Positions 1 to 8,550 of a stretch of DNA of 64,000 nucleotides are shown here, one piece after another (within the stretch, counting starts at the first letter, position 1; each line of letters begins with the position of its first letter). The notes under the pieces are model-generated. The model ran no database searches, had not been told where the DNA came from, and worked only from the letters and a program-made list of their open reading frames with translations. Source of the stretch: Hyphomicrobiales bacterium (GTDB lineage: Bacteria > Pseudomonadota > Alphaproteobacteria > Rhizobiales > Devosiaceae). Where the stretch lies: assembly GCA_900470445.1 (NCBI GenBank), contig UCAU01000018.1, positions 30,123 to 94,122 on the forward strand, written 5' to 3'. The position numbers and the translations under genes are program-made.

Positions 1-1
1 C

Positions 2-1237
2 ATTTATGAGCGCTGGAAGGGGGAAATCCTCGACGGGCTGAAGCAGGCCTTGCCGCTCGATGGGGTCTACCTCGCCATGCATGGCGCCATGTTTGTCGAG
101 GGGCTGTTCGACGCCGAGGGCGATTTCATTGCGGCGGTGCGGACAGTGGTTGGGCCAGATGTGTTGATCGCGGCGAGCTATGATCTGCATGGCAATGTCA
201 GCCAGCGCATCGTGGATAATCTGGATATCTTTTCTACCTATCGCACGGCGCCGCATATCGATGTGCCGGACACGATGCGCCGGGCGGTGACCATGCTGGT
301 GCGGGCGCTGCGGAGCGGTCAACGGCCGGCGATTGTCTGGGCGCCGGTGCCGGTGCTGCTGCCGGGCGAGCGGACCAGTACACAGGACGAGCCGGCGCGC
401 AGTTTTTATACGCAATTGCAGGAGACCGAGGACCCGACGGGCATCTGGGATGCTTCGTTTCAGGTGGGCTATGTGTGGGCGGATGAGCCACGGGCGACGG
501 CTTGCGCGGTGATTACCGGCACGGACCGGGCGGCCATGGAACAGGCAGCCGCGGCGTTGGCGCAGAATTATTGGGATATCAGGGGCGAGTTCGTTTTCGG
601 CACCAAGACGGGCAGTATCGAGGAATGCGTTGGTTGGGCTGTGACGTCGGTGAGTGGGCCGGTGGTGCTGGCGGAGTCGGGGGATAATCCGACCGGCGGC
701 GGGGTGGGTGACCGGGCCGAAGTGCTGGCGGCGCTGATTGCCCGGAATGCGCAGGGCGTGGTGTTTGCCGGCATTGCCGACAGGGCGGCGACCGAAGCGG
801 CTTATGCGGCGGGTGTCGGGGCGAAGGTTGCCCTCAAAATTGGTGGTAGTTTGGACCCCAGCAGCACGCCGGTTGAGGCTGAAGCCGAAGTGGTGTTCCT
901 GCTTGAAACTTCTGAGGAACGGCTGCGCGAGGCGGTGGTGCGGATTGGCGGCATCGATCTGGTGCTGACCGTGCGGCGGCGGCCATTCCACAATATTCCC
1001 GACTTTACCCGGCTGGGGCTTGATCCAAAGACCGCGAAAATTGTCGTGGTCAAATCGGGCTATCTGTCGCCTGATCTTGGGCCGATCGCCAATCCGAGCC
1101 TGATGGCGCTGTCGCCGGGCGTGGTGGATCAGTTCGTCGAGCGGCTGGTGCGCAAGCATAAGAGCGTGGCGCAATATCCGTTCGATAGGGAATTTGCCTA
1201 TGCGCCGACGCCGATCTGGTCGGCACGGGCGGGTTGA
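2..1237 (+). CDS. M81 family metallopeptidase (MlrC-like), 5' end outside window
   Basis: The reading frame is open from base 2, so the first codons lie before the window. The visible part is about 411 residues and ends in TGA. Motifs typical of the MlrC/DUF1485 family are visible: GVYLAMHGAM, YDLHGN, TAPHID and the C-terminal GDNPTGGGVGDRAE block. The family is named after MlrC, the third enzyme of microcystin degradation, which cleaves a linear peptide in a metal-dependent way. Most homologues in soil bacteria have unknown substrates and often sit near peptide or amino-acid transporters. Nothing here fixes the substrate. The next gene is convergent across a palindromic repeat, so this gene appears to end its own transcription unit. 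Confidence 0.85.
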   Translation: MYERWKGEILDGLKQALPLDGVYLAMHGAMFVEGLFDAEGDFIAAVRTVVGPDVLIAASYDLHGNVSQRIVDNLDIFSTYRTAPHIDVPDTMRRAVTMLVRALRSGQRPAIVWAPVPVLLPGERTSTQDEPARSFYTQLQETEDPTGIWDASFQVGYVWADEPRATACAVITGTDRAAMEQAAAALAQNYWDIRGEFVFGTKTGSIEECVGWAVTSVSGPVVLAESGDNPTGGGVGDRAEVLAALIARNAQGVVFAGIADRAATEAAYAAGVGAKVALKIGGSLDPSSTPVEAEAEVVFLLETSEERLREAVVRIGGIDLVLTVRRRPFHNIPDFTRLGLDPKTAKIVVVKSGYLSPDLGPIANPSLMALSPGVVDQFVERLVRKHKSVAQYPFDREFAYAPTPIWSARAG

Positions 1238-1250
1238 AAGCCCCGATCTG

Positions 1251-1366
1251 CCTCCCTCCCCCTTGAGGGGAGGGATTGAGGGTGGGGGTTCTGTATTCTC
1301 CACCGGCATCAAGTATGTTGGCGCCGCAGAACCCCCACCCTAGCCCTCCCCTCAAGGGGGAGGGGA
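1251..1366. repeat. G/C-rich inverted repeat, family A copy 1
   Basis: Two arms of about 40 bases are near-perfect reverse complements. The left arm (1251-1293) carries CCCCCTTGAGGGGAGGG followed by GGGTGGGGGTTCTG. The right arm (1323-1366) carries CAGAACCCCCACCC and CCCTCCCCTCAAGGGGGAGG. It lies between convergent genes and could form a long hairpin that ends transcription from both sides. Related copies lie at 31342-31468 and 58010-58118, and a fragment is at the right edge of the window. Confidence 0.85.
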
Positions 1367-1382
1367 CTGGACCGTGGCTCCC

Positions 1383-2201
1383 CTAAGCCGCAGCCGTGCT
1401 GCTCTGCGTCCGCAGGGGGATGCAGAGCGGGCGGCCGTGGACGGGGTCGGTGATGACCATGGATTGCACGTCGAAAACGCGGGCGATGGTGGCTTCGGTC
1501 ATCAATTCCTCGGGCGTGCCGGAGGCGGCGATGGCGCCGTCGCGCAGGAAGACCAAGCGGTCGGCATAGCGGGCGGCCAGGTTCAGATCGTGCAGGACGA
1601 GCACGACGGTGCGGCCGAAATCGGCATTGAGCTGACGCACGAGATCGAGGCAATCGAGCTGGTGCGCCATGTCGAGGTGATTGACCGGCTCATCGAGGCA
1701 GACCACATCGGTTTCCTGCGCCAGCACCATGGCGATCCAGACGCGCTGCAATTGACCGCCCGAGAGCGAACCGAGGCGGCGCTTGCGCAGATGATCGACG
1801 CCGGTGCCGGCCATGGCGCGATCGAGCGCCGCGGCATCGTCACCGCTCCAGGGCTGCATCATGGATTGATGCGGATAGCGGCCGAGGCGGACCAGCTCTT
1901 CCACCGTCATGTCGTCGGGCGCTGACGGGCTTTGGGCGAGCAGCCCAATCTGGCGGGCCAGCATGCGGTCATTGAGGGTGGAAATATCTACATCGCCGAG
2001 CCGCACTTGGCCGCCGCTGGGCTTATGCAGGCGGCGGATGGCGCGGAGCAGCGTGGACTTGCCGCAGCCATTGGGGCCGGCGAGAACGGTGATCTTGCCT
2101 TTGGGGATCGGCAGGGAGAGCGCGTTGAGCACGCTGACCGGGCCATAGGCGAGGCTGAGATTGTCGACCGAAATGCGGGGGTCCATAGCGCTATCCGTCA
2201 T
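1383..2201 (-). CDS. Iron-siderophore ABC transporter ATP-binding protein (FecE/FepC type)
   Basis: This 272-aa ATPase powers uptake of a ferric chelate through the two adjacent FecCD-type permeases. Walker A GPNGCGKST is at residues 42-50, the signature LSGGQ at 146-150 and Walker B VVCLDEP at 166-172. The size and the short LSGGQLQRV form fit the FecE/FepC/FhuC branch. The ATG start overlaps the end of the upstream permease gene by 11 bases, which indicates translational coupling. It is the last gene of a three-gene minus-strand operon. The binding proteins are encoded divergently at 4342-6240. The chelate is not identifiable from sequence; a siderophore is favoured over haem because no haem-degradation gene is nearby. 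Confidence 0.9.
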   Translation of the reverse strand: MTDSAMDPRISVDNLSLAYGPVSVLNALSLPIPKGKITVLAGPNGCGKSTLLRAIRRLHKPSGGQVRLGDVDISTLNDRMLARQIGLLAQSPSAPDDMTVEELVRLGRYPHQSMMQPWSGDDAAALDRAMAGTGVDHLRKRRLGSLSGGQLQRVWIAMVLAQETDVVCLDEPVNHLDMAHQLDCLDLVRQLNADFGRTVVLVLHDLNLAARYADRLVFLRDGAIAASGTPEELMTEATIARVFDVQSMVITDPVHGRPLCIPLRTQSSTAAA

Positions 2202-3225
2202 GGCGTTGCCTGCCCATCAGCAAGAAGAGGAAATAAGGTGCGCCGATGACCGCAGTCACCGTGCCGGCGGGAACTTCGATGGGGGCAAAGGCCACCCGGA
2301 CGATCAGATCAGCCGCGACCAGCATGATGGCGCCGAGCAGGAAGCTGCCCGCAAGGCCGGCATAAACATTGCGACCGACGAGGAGCCGCGCCAGATGGGG
2401 CGCCATCAGGCCGATAAAACCGACGCCGCCGACAAAGGCGACGGACACGGCAGTCAGCGCGGCGGCCAGCGCGAAGATCAATACGCGGAAAACCGGCAGA
2501 TCGAGGCCGACGCCGCGGGCGGAGACTTCATCCAGATCGGCAGGGGGCAGTTTGCGGGCGGCGATCAGGGCCAACACCAGCAGCGGCAGCATGGCGAGCG
2601 CAGTGACCTGGATTTCGCTCCAGTTGATTTCGTTGACCGCCCCAGCAATCCACCGCGCGGCCTGGCTCGTGCGATAGATCGGGCCGATCAGCATCATGAC
2701 AATGGTAATGGCCTTGGCGACGGCGGCAATGGCAATGCCGAAGAGCAAGAGGCGAATGGCCGAGGAGGCTTGCCGGCCCGAGAGGATGAAGACCAGCGAT
2801 ATGGCGGCCAGCGCGCCCAGGGTCGCGGCGACCGGCTGGTAGGCGATGGAGGTGACCAGCGCATTGGATTCGTCGGAGAGCAAAGCGAGGAAGATGACGA
2901 CGCCCAGGGCGGCGCCATCGATGACGCCCAGCACGCCGGGAGAGGCCAGCGAATTGCGGGTGATCTTTTGCAGCAGGAAGCCCGCCGCGGCCATACCGCC
3001 ACCGGCAAGGGCCGCGATGACGACGCGCGGCAGGCGCAATTGCAGCACGATGAGATTCTGGGTTTTCTCGCCGGCGCCGAGGATGACCCTGGTCACCTGA
3101 TCGAGGGGAATCCAGGTGGAGCCGAAGGCGACGCCGCTCAGCGCGAGCAGCACAAAGGCCAGCGCCATGAGGCCGAGCGCCGCGGGGGCGCGGGCCGGCG
3201 CGAGATTGGAGGTGAGGCCGCTCAT
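2191..3225 (-). CDS. Iron-siderophore ABC transporter permease (FecCD family)
   Basis: The 344-aa protein is an integral membrane permease of the FecCD/BtuC family, which forms the channel half of ferric-siderophore and cobalamin importers. It has about nine to ten hydrophobic segments. Family motifs include GxGFIGLMAPHLAR near residues 270-280, part of the coupling helix that contacts the ATPase, and RLPRVVIAALAGG in the N-terminal third. Its start overlaps the stop of the upstream permease (ATGA). It probably pairs with that paralogue as a heterodimer, in the manner of FecC and FecD. Confidence 0.9.
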   Translation of the reverse strand: MSGLTSNLAPARAPAALGLMALAFVLLALSGVAFGSTWIPLDQVTRVILGAGEKTQNLIVLQLRLPRVVIAALAGGGMAAAGFLLQKITRNSLASPGVLGVIDGAALGVVIFLALLSDESNALVTSIAYQPVAATLGALAAISLVFILSGRQASSAIRLLLFGIAIAAVAKAITIVMMLIGPIYRTSQAARWIAGAVNEINWSEIQVTALAMLPLLVLALIAARKLPPADLDEVSARGVGLDLPVFRVLIFALAAALTAVSVAFVGGVGFIGLMAPHLARLLVGRNVYAGLAGSFLLGAIMLVAADLIVRVAFAPIEVPAGTVTAVIGAPYFLFLLMGRQRHDG

Positions 3226-4211
3226 GCTGCCCTCCGCTTGAGCAGGACGAGGAGGACCACGCCACCCACCACGGCGGTGATGGCGCCGACGGGGGCTTCG
3301 ACCGGGTAGATGATGAAGCGCGCGGCGACATCGGCCAGAGTCGCATAGATGGCGCCGAGCAGGGCGGCGGCGGGAATCTGGCGGGCATGGCGCAGGCCGA
3401 CAAGGCGGCGCGCAGCGTGCGGCACGACGAGGCCGACAAAGGTGACGGGGCCGGCCATCGACACGGCGGCGCCGGTGAGCAGCGCGACCGAGACGAAACT
3501 ACCGCCGCGCACCAGTGCCAGCGGTACGCCAAGGCTGGTGGCGGTGGAATCGTCGGCCTGCAGCGCATCGAGCGCGCGGTGCAACAGCAGCGCCAGGGCG
3601 GCGCCGATGAGGACGATGGGTGCGCCGGTCTGTGCCAGGGTCATGGGGCGGTCGACGAAGGAACCCGAGAGCCAGAACAGCAATTGCTGCAGCTGGGCTT
3701 CATTGGTGGTGAGGATCATTTCGACGATGGAATGGCCAAGCCCGGCAATGGTGACGCCGATCAGCACGATGCGGATGGGCGAAAGCCCCCCTGCCCCGGC
3801 CGCGATGGCAAAGACCAGAAAGCTGGTCAGCAGAGCGCCGAGCGCTGCCGACAGCGACAGCCCGAGCAGCGAGCCGACGCCAAACGCGGTACTGGCGACC
3901 ACCACGGCGAGCGAGGCGCCGGCATTGAGGCCCAGCGTGTCGGGCGAGGCGATGCGGTTGCGCGACAGGGTCTGGACGATCACGCCGGCAATGGCGAGCG
4001 CGGCACCGACCAAGGGCGCCAGGACCGCGCGGGGCAGCCGCAGATTGGAAATGACGACAGCGGTTTCCGAACCGTCAAAGGCGAACAGCGCCTGCCAGAC
4101 CTGATCGAGCCCATAGAGCTTGAAGCCCAGCGTCAGGCTCATCAGCATGGCGGCGAGCAGGGCAATGACGAGCCCCACCCAGATTGCCGGAAACGGCAGG
4201 GCGGCGAGCAC
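3222..4211 (-). CDS. Iron-siderophore ABC transporter permease (FecCD family), first gene of operon
   Basis: This 329-aa polytopic FecCD-family permease heads the minus-strand uptake operon. It has the RLPRAVLAPLVGAALA block and the coupling-helix motif GPVTFVGLVVPHAARRLVG. The start is set at a GTG at 4211, the first standard start codon of the open frame. No clear Shine-Dalgarno sequence precedes it, so the exact start is uncertain. Together with the next permease and the FecE-like ATPase it forms one complete importer. Expression probably starts in the divergent region 4212-4341 shared with the binding-protein genes, where an iron-box-like sequence is seen. Confidence 0.87.
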   Translation of the reverse strand: MLAALPFPAIWVGLVIALLAAMLMSLTLGFKLYGLDQVWQALFAFDGSETAVVISNLRLPRAVLAPLVGAALAIAGVIVQTLSRNRIASPDTLGLNAGASLAVVVASTAFGVGSLLGLSLSAALGALLTSFLVFAIAAGAGGLSPIRIVLIGVTIAGLGHSIVEMILTTNEAQLQQLLFWLSGSFVDRPMTLAQTGAPIVLIGAALALLLHRALDALQADDSTATSLGVPLALVRGGSFVSVALLTGAAVSMAGPVTFVGLVVPHAARRLVGLRHARQIPAAALLGAIYATLADVAARFIIYPVEAPVGAITAVVGGVVLLVLLKRRAA

Positions 4212-4262
4212 GGGACGGGAAGAGGCCTGGGCGAGGTCGGACAGGGCAAAAGTCCAATAAGC

Positions 4263-4294
4263 TGATATTGACAGTCATACTAAATTCTGACTGT
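4263..4294. promoter_or_regulatory. Candidate iron-responsive operator in divergent siderophore promoter
   Basis: Bases 4263-4277 read TGA-N9-TCA, the shape described for the rhizobial RirA iron-responsive (IRO) box. Overlapping it is an inverted repeat ACAGTCA (4271-4277) / TGACTGT (4288-4294), and a TTGACA hexamer lies at 4268-4273. The site sits between divergent siderophore permease and binding-protein genes, where iron control would be expected. The motif is short enough to occur by chance, so assignment to RirA rather than another regulator is an inference. Confidence 0.45.
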
Positions 4295-4341
4295 TTGCCC
4301 AGACCATTTTCTGATCCCTCATGTCAAGATTTAGGATTGTC

Positions 4342-5262
4342 ATGTCCACTCTTCGCAACACATTCGCGGCGATGGCCTGCGCCGCCATTCTGGCGCTGGC
4401 GCCGGGCGCCCTGGCCCGCGAAATCACCCACGCCATGGGCATAACCGAGGTGCCGGACAGTCCGCAGCGGATCGTTATCCTGACCAATGAAGGCACCGAA
4501 GCGCTGCTGGCCGTGGGCATCAAGCCCGTTGGGGCGGTGCAGTCCTGGGTGGGCAATCCCTGGTACGACCATATCGCTGACGACATGACCGATGTCACGG
4601 TGGTTGGCGAGGAATCGGCGATTAACCTCGAAGCCATTGCGGCGCTGCAGCCGGACCTGATCATCGGCAACAAGATGCGCCAGGAGAAGATCTACGATCA
4701 GCTCTCCGCGATCGCGCCGACCGTAATGTCCGAGCGCCTGCGCGGCGACTGGAAGGTCAATATGGCGCTTTACACCGAGGCGGCCGGCAAGGGCGCAGAG
4801 GGCAAGGCGGCGCTGGCGGCCTATGACGAGCGCATCGCCAAGATCGCGGCGGAAGCCGGCCCGCTGCTCGAGGAGAAAGTCTCGCTGGTGCGCTTCATGT
4901 CGGGCATGACCCGCATCTATTACAAGGACACTTTCGCCGGCCTGATCCTGAGCGAAATCGGCTTCAAGCGCCCCGCTTCGCAGGACAAGCCGGAATTTGC
5001 CGACGATGTTGGCAAGGAACGCATTCCCGATTTCGACGGCGATCGCCTGTTCTACTTCGTCTACGAAGTGGGCGACGGCGTTGCCGAGAAGGTGGCGGCG
5101 GAGTGGACCGCCGACCCGCTGTGGCAGAACCTGCCCGTAGTGAAAGCCGGCAAGGCCTATGCCGTTTCCGACACGATCTGGAATACGGCCGGGGGCGTCA
5201 TCGCCGCCAACCTGCTGCTCGACGATGTCGAAAAGCATTATGGGCTGGCCTCCACCCGCTAG
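4342..5262 (+). CDS. Periplasmic iron-siderophore binding protein, paralogue 1
   Basis: The 306-aa protein is a FecB/BtuF-fold substrate-binding protein that would deliver a ferric chelate to the divergent FecCD permeases. A signal peptide ends in PGALA before REITHAMG. The start at 4342 is preferred because AGGA precedes it by five bases; an in-frame ATG at 4321 would add seven residues. Conserved segments include PQRIVILTNEGTEAL near the N-terminus and LQPDLIIGNKMRQEKIY. It is closely related to the next gene, which shares REITHAMG, NEGTEALL, MRQEKIY/VRQEKIY and LSAIAPTVMSE. A terminator-like hairpin follows directly. Confidence 0.9.
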   Translation: MSTLRNTFAAMACAAILALAPGALAREITHAMGITEVPDSPQRIVILTNEGTEALLAVGIKPVGAVQSWVGNPWYDHIADDMTDVTVVGEESAINLEAIAALQPDLIIGNKMRQEKIYDQLSAIAPTVMSERLRGDWKVNMALYTEAAGKGAEGKAALAAYDERIAKIAAEAGPLLEEKVSLVRFMSGMTRIYYKDTFAGLILSEIGFKRPASQDKPEFADDVGKERIPDFDGDRLFYFVYEVGDGVAEKVAAEWTADPLWQNLPVVKAGKAYAVSDTIWNTAGGVIAANLLLDDVEKHYGLASTR

Positions 5263-5270
5263 AAATCCCT

Positions 5271-5302
5271 GGCCATCCGCGGCAAGCGGGTGGCCAATTT
5301 TT
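5271..5302 (+). terminator. Rho-independent terminator-like hairpin between the two binding-protein genes
   Basis: A 10-bp stem GGCCATCCGC / GCGGGTGGCC with one wobble pair and a GGCAA loop is followed by five T residues. It begins nine bases after the first binding-protein stop. It could partly end transcription, so that the first binding protein is made in excess over the downstream genes, or it could protect the upstream message from decay. Confidence 0.7.
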
Positions 5303-5322
5303 ATTCTATTTTGAGCTGATCC

Positions 5323-6240
5323 ATGTTGAAGCACCTGTTCTCCGCCGGCCTGATCGCCGCCCTGATGCTGTCGAGCGCATCGGCGCGGGAAATTACCCAC
5401 GCCATGGGCACGACCGACGTGCCCGACCAGCCGCAGCGGGTGGTGATCCTGACCAATGAAGGCACCGAGGCATTGCTGCATCTGGGCGTAGTGCCGGTCG
5501 GGGCGGCGCAGAGTTGGGATGCCGATCCGTTTTACGCGCATCTGCTGCCACTGCTGGGTGACGCGGTTTCGCTGGGCACCGAAACGGCGATCAATCTCGA
5601 GCTGGTCGCCTCGCTCGAACCCGATCTGATCATCGGCACCAAGGTGCGCCAGGAAAAGATCTATGAGCAGCTTTCGGCCATTGCGCCGACAGTGATGTCG
5701 GAAACGATCGGGGAAAGCTGGCTCAAGAATTATCAGTTCTATGGCGAGGTGCTGGGCCTGGGCGACAAGGCGGCGGCAAATGTCGCGGCGCTGGAAACGC
5801 GAGCCAAGCAATTGGCTGCAGCCATTGGCGATGGCGTGAATGAAGAGATTTCGCTGGTGCGCTTCTCGCCGTCGCGCACCAGGCTTTATTTCCGCGGTAG
5901 TTTCCCCGGCGTGGTGCTGGACCTGGTGGGGTTCAAGCGCCCGCCGGCGCAGGATCATCTCGAGACCTTCACCGAAGTGCAGAAGGAACGCATCCCCGAA
6001 ATGGCGGGCGATCGCATTTTCTACTTCTCCTCGGACAACGACAATAGTGAGGACAAGGCCAATATGGACGAGTGGTTGGCCGATCCGCTGTGGCTCAACC
6101 TCGAGGCGGTGAAGGCGGGCAAGGCGCAGCGCGTGGGCGAATTGGCGTGGAATGCCGGGGGCGGTATTTACTGCGCCTATATGATGCTGGACGATCTGGC
6201 CGATATCTATGGCGTGACCCTGCCGCCGCTTGGCCAATAA
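5323..6240 (+). CDS. Periplasmic iron-siderophore binding protein, paralogue 2
   Basis: This 305-aa protein has a signal peptide ending SSASA before REITHAMG and is a tandem paralogue of the preceding gene. Both share the N-terminal PQRVVILTNEGTEAL block, the VRQEKIYEQLSAIAPTVMSE segment and a C-terminal WN.(A/T)GG motif. They differ in the middle, where this copy has RFSPSRTRLYFRGSFPG. Different ligand preference (two siderophores, or ferric and ferrous forms) is possible but not shown. Its TAA stop overlaps the ATG of the next gene (TAATG), so the two are translationally coupled. Confidence 0.9.
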   Translation: MLKHLFSAGLIAALMLSSASAREITHAMGTTDVPDQPQRVVILTNEGTEALLHLGVVPVGAAQSWDADPFYAHLLPLLGDAVSLGTETAINLELVASLEPDLIIGTKVRQEKIYEQLSAIAPTVMSETIGESWLKNYQFYGEVLGLGDKAAANVAALETRAKQLAAAIGDGVNEEISLVRFSPSRTRLYFRGSFPGVVLDLVGFKRPPAQDHLETFTEVQKERIPEMAGDRIFYFSSDNDNSEDKANMDEWLADPLWLNLEAVKAGKAQRVGELAWNAGGGIYCAYMMLDDLADIYGVTLPPLGQ

Positions 6241-7115
6241 TGGTTCGACTGTTCTGCACCGATCTGGCCATTGCCAAAGGCGAACCCCAGGAGGGCCTGG
6301 GCGCGCTGGCCGAACGGCATTTGTTCATCCGCTGGCCCAAGGGCAAATGGCGGCGGCCGCGCTATATGGCCGCCGACATGAGCGAGGCGCTGCAAGGCGC
6401 GATGAAAGCGAGCATGGGCCATGGCCGCTATGTCGGGCTGGTCGATAGCGGGAACGGGCCGGAGCTGGAGCTGCTGTCGTTTCCCGATGGACAGCGCTAC
6501 GTGCCGGCCGATCAGGCGGAAGCGGCCGCGCTGGTTATCGCATGGGGCGAGGGGCAGGCGTTGCCGGGGGACGTGTTCGAGCGGCAGGTGATCTTGTGCT
6601 GCACGGACGCCAAGACCGATGCCTGCTGCGCGCGCTATGGCTTTCCGGTCTATAAGGCGCTGGCGGCAAGTACCGATGCGTTCGATGTGCTGCAATGCAC
6701 CCATATCGGCGGTTGCCATTTTGCGCCCTCAGTCATCGTCATGCCCAATCGCGACCGCTATGGGCGGCTGACGCCCGCCGATGTGCCGGCCTTTCTCGAT
6801 GCCCTGTCACGCGGGCAATATTTCCTCCCCGCCTTCAAAGGGCGCAATGGGCTGGATGAAGCGCGGCAAACTGCCGAGATTGCGGCGATGCGGTGGGCGG
6901 AGGGGCATGGCTATGCCCAGGCCGCGGTGCGGCTGGATGAAACGGCCGATATTTCGGTCGATGACATGGATGTACGGTTTACCGTGCAGGGCATTGCGCT
7001 CAGCGTGGCGCTGACGCGGACGCAGTTCGACGTGCAGGGCAATTGCCGCGATATCGAAGCCGAGGCGTTCAAGCCGGTGGGGCGCTGGACCGTGAGCGGC
7101 GTCTCCGCCCGCTAA
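6240..7115 (+). CDS. Sucrase/ferredoxin-like family protein, putative [2Fe-2S] siderophore reductase
   Basis: The 291-aa protein matches the Suc_Fer-like (Apd1-type) family, a thioredoxin-fold [2Fe-2S] ferredoxin group. Family hallmarks are the cysteine-rich LCCTDAKTDACCARYG segment (Cys 120, 121, 129, 130) and CTHIGGCHFAPSVIVMP (Cys 153, His 155, Cys 159, His 160), followed by YGRL. It has no signal peptide, so it is cytoplasmic. Its ATG overlaps the stop of the siderophore-binding protein, which strongly links the functions. The likely role is reducing imported ferric chelate to release iron; this is inferred from context and the cofactor type. The old name sucrase is misleading here. Confidence 0.8.
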   Translation: MVRLFCTDLAIAKGEPQEGLGALAERHLFIRWPKGKWRRPRYMAADMSEALQGAMKASMGHGRYVGLVDSGNGPELELLSFPDGQRYVPADQAEAAALVIAWGEGQALPGDVFERQVILCCTDAKTDACCARYGFPVYKALAASTDAFDVLQCTHIGGCHFAPSVIVMPNRDRYGRLTPADVPAFLDALSRGQYFLPAFKGRNGLDEARQTAEIAAMRWAEGHGYAQAAVRLDETADISVDDMDVRFTVQGIALSVALTRTQFDVQGNCRDIEAEAFKPVGRWTVSGVSAR

Positions 7116-7341
7116 TCTTGCGACTATTACGTAGCGGGCAAATCGCATTATAGTTGCCTCATCGAAACGATCAGGCCGCCTGTATCAAGGCAGGTGCTGA
7201 CATTGTTGTTTGCCGAGAGGAGGGTCCGGCGACGCGTCGGGCCGCAAGCTTGCCGACCGCTATTTCTGATCAGCCGATTTTTTGCCAACAGGCCAGCCAT
7301 TGCACTGACGAGCCGGCCCATAAACCAGACGGTGTCCAGCC

Positions 7342-8547
7342 ATGACCGCTCCCGCCGCCAAGCCCGAATGGGCACAGAGCAAACACGACAAAGCCAATGC
7401 AGCGCGGATCGCGGCCGGTGAGAAGCCGCGCCGCCGCCGCTGGCCATGGATATTGCTGGCGCTCGTGGTGCTGGCGATAGTCGCCTTCATCGCATTCAAC
7501 ATGCTGCAGCCGCCGCCCGAAGCGCCGGTGGAAACCGCTGCCGCCGAGACAGTGATGCAAGTGACCACATCCGAGGTCACCAGTGTGGCGCCGCAGACCT
7601 TGGCGCAGCAGGTCAAGGTTACCGGCTCGCTGGGGCCGCAGCGGCAGACGCAGGTGGCCTCACAGGTTTCCGCTCGCGCCGTGGCCGTGATGGCGCGGCC
7701 GGGCGACGCGGTTAACGAGGGCGATGTGCTGGTGCAGCTCGATACCGAAAGCCTGCGCATCCAGCTCGACCAGCAGACCAGCACGGCGGCCGCGACGCGG
7801 GCGCAACTGGTGCTGGCGGAAAGCCAACTCTTGCGCACAACCGATCTGATCGAACGCGGCTTGACCGCTTCATCGGGGCTGGAACAGGCGCAATCGAGTG
7901 TTGATGCCCTGCGCGCCAATCTTGCGGCGCTCGAGGGTCAGGTGGAAGCGGCGCGCATTGGCGTGCAGAACGCCACCATCAAGGCACCGATGACCGGCAT
8001 CGTTTCGGAACGCAGTGTCGAGCCGGGCCAGATGGTGGCGCAGGGCACGGCCGTTTTCACCATTGTCGATCTCACCACGATCGAGCTGACGGCAGCAGCG
8101 CCGGTCAGCGCTGGGGCATTGGTCAAGCCGGGGCAGAGCGTCGCCGTATCGGTGGAGGGCATTGCCAATCGTACCTTCGAGGGCAAGGTGGAGCGGGTCA
8201 ATCCGGTGGCTGCCGCCGGTACGCGGACAATCCCGGTCTATATCACGCTCGACAATGCCGACGGGGTGCTGCGCGGCGGCATGTTCGCAGTTGGCCAGAT
8301 CACGGTGGCCGAGCAGCCCGATGCGCTGGCACTGCCCAGCGGGGCAGTGCGCGAGGATGCCGAGGGCTTTTATGTGCTCAAGGTGGAGGGGGATAGTGTT
8401 GTTCGCCAGGGCGTGGAAAAGGGCAGCGAGTGGAGCGCGGGGCGGCTGATCGAGATGACGTCCGGGATCAGCGCCGGCGACGTCATCGTCACGGCAGTGT
8501 TGACCCAGCTGGAGCCGGGCGATCGCATCGAGATGGTGGAGAACTGA
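7342..8547 (+). CDS. RND efflux pump periplasmic adaptor (membrane fusion protein, AcrA/MdtA type)
   Basis: The 401-aa adaptor links an inner-membrane RND pump to an outer-membrane channel. A basic stretch (GEKPRRRRWPW) precedes a single N-terminal transmembrane anchor at about residues 33-54. No lipobox or cleavable signal is seen, so it is anchored through this helix. A lipoyl half with VTGSLGPQRQTQVASQVSARAV, a coiled-coil hairpin rich in Gln and Ala at about 135-200, the second lipoyl half APMTGIVSERSVEPGQMV and a beta-barrel region follow in order. The pump gene begins three bases after the stop. No outer-membrane factor gene is in the window, so a TolC-like partner must be encoded elsewhere. 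Substrate is unknown. Confidence 0.92.
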   Translation: MTAPAAKPEWAQSKHDKANAARIAAGEKPRRRRWPWILLALVVLAIVAFIAFNMLQPPPEAPVETAAAETVMQVTTSEVTSVAPQTLAQQVKVTGSLGPQRQTQVASQVSARAVAVMARPGDAVNEGDVLVQLDTESLRIQLDQQTSTAAATRAQLVLAESQLLRTTDLIERGLTASSGLEQAQSSVDALRANLAALEGQVEAARIGVQNATIKAPMTGIVSERSVEPGQMVAQGTAVFTIVDLTTIELTAAAPVSAGALVKPGQSVAVSVEGIANRTFEGKVERVNPVAAAGTRTIPVYITLDNADGVLRGGMFAVGQITVAEQPDALALPSGAVREDAEGFYVLKVEGDSVVRQGVEKGSEWSAGRLIEMTSGISAGDVIVTAVLTQLEPGDRIEMVEN

Positions 8548-8550
8548 TCC

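Noticed and set aside
4324..6237. A 637-codon open frame opposite both siderophore-binding genes
   Set aside because: Its internal similarity only mirrors the duplication of the two real genes on the other strand; no independent evidence of coding.
7116..7341. Promoter for the RND pump operon with TTACGT and TATAGT near 7127-7154
   Set aside because: The spacing is 16 bases but the -35 match is poor and the distance to the start is about 190 bases; evidence too weak to annotate.
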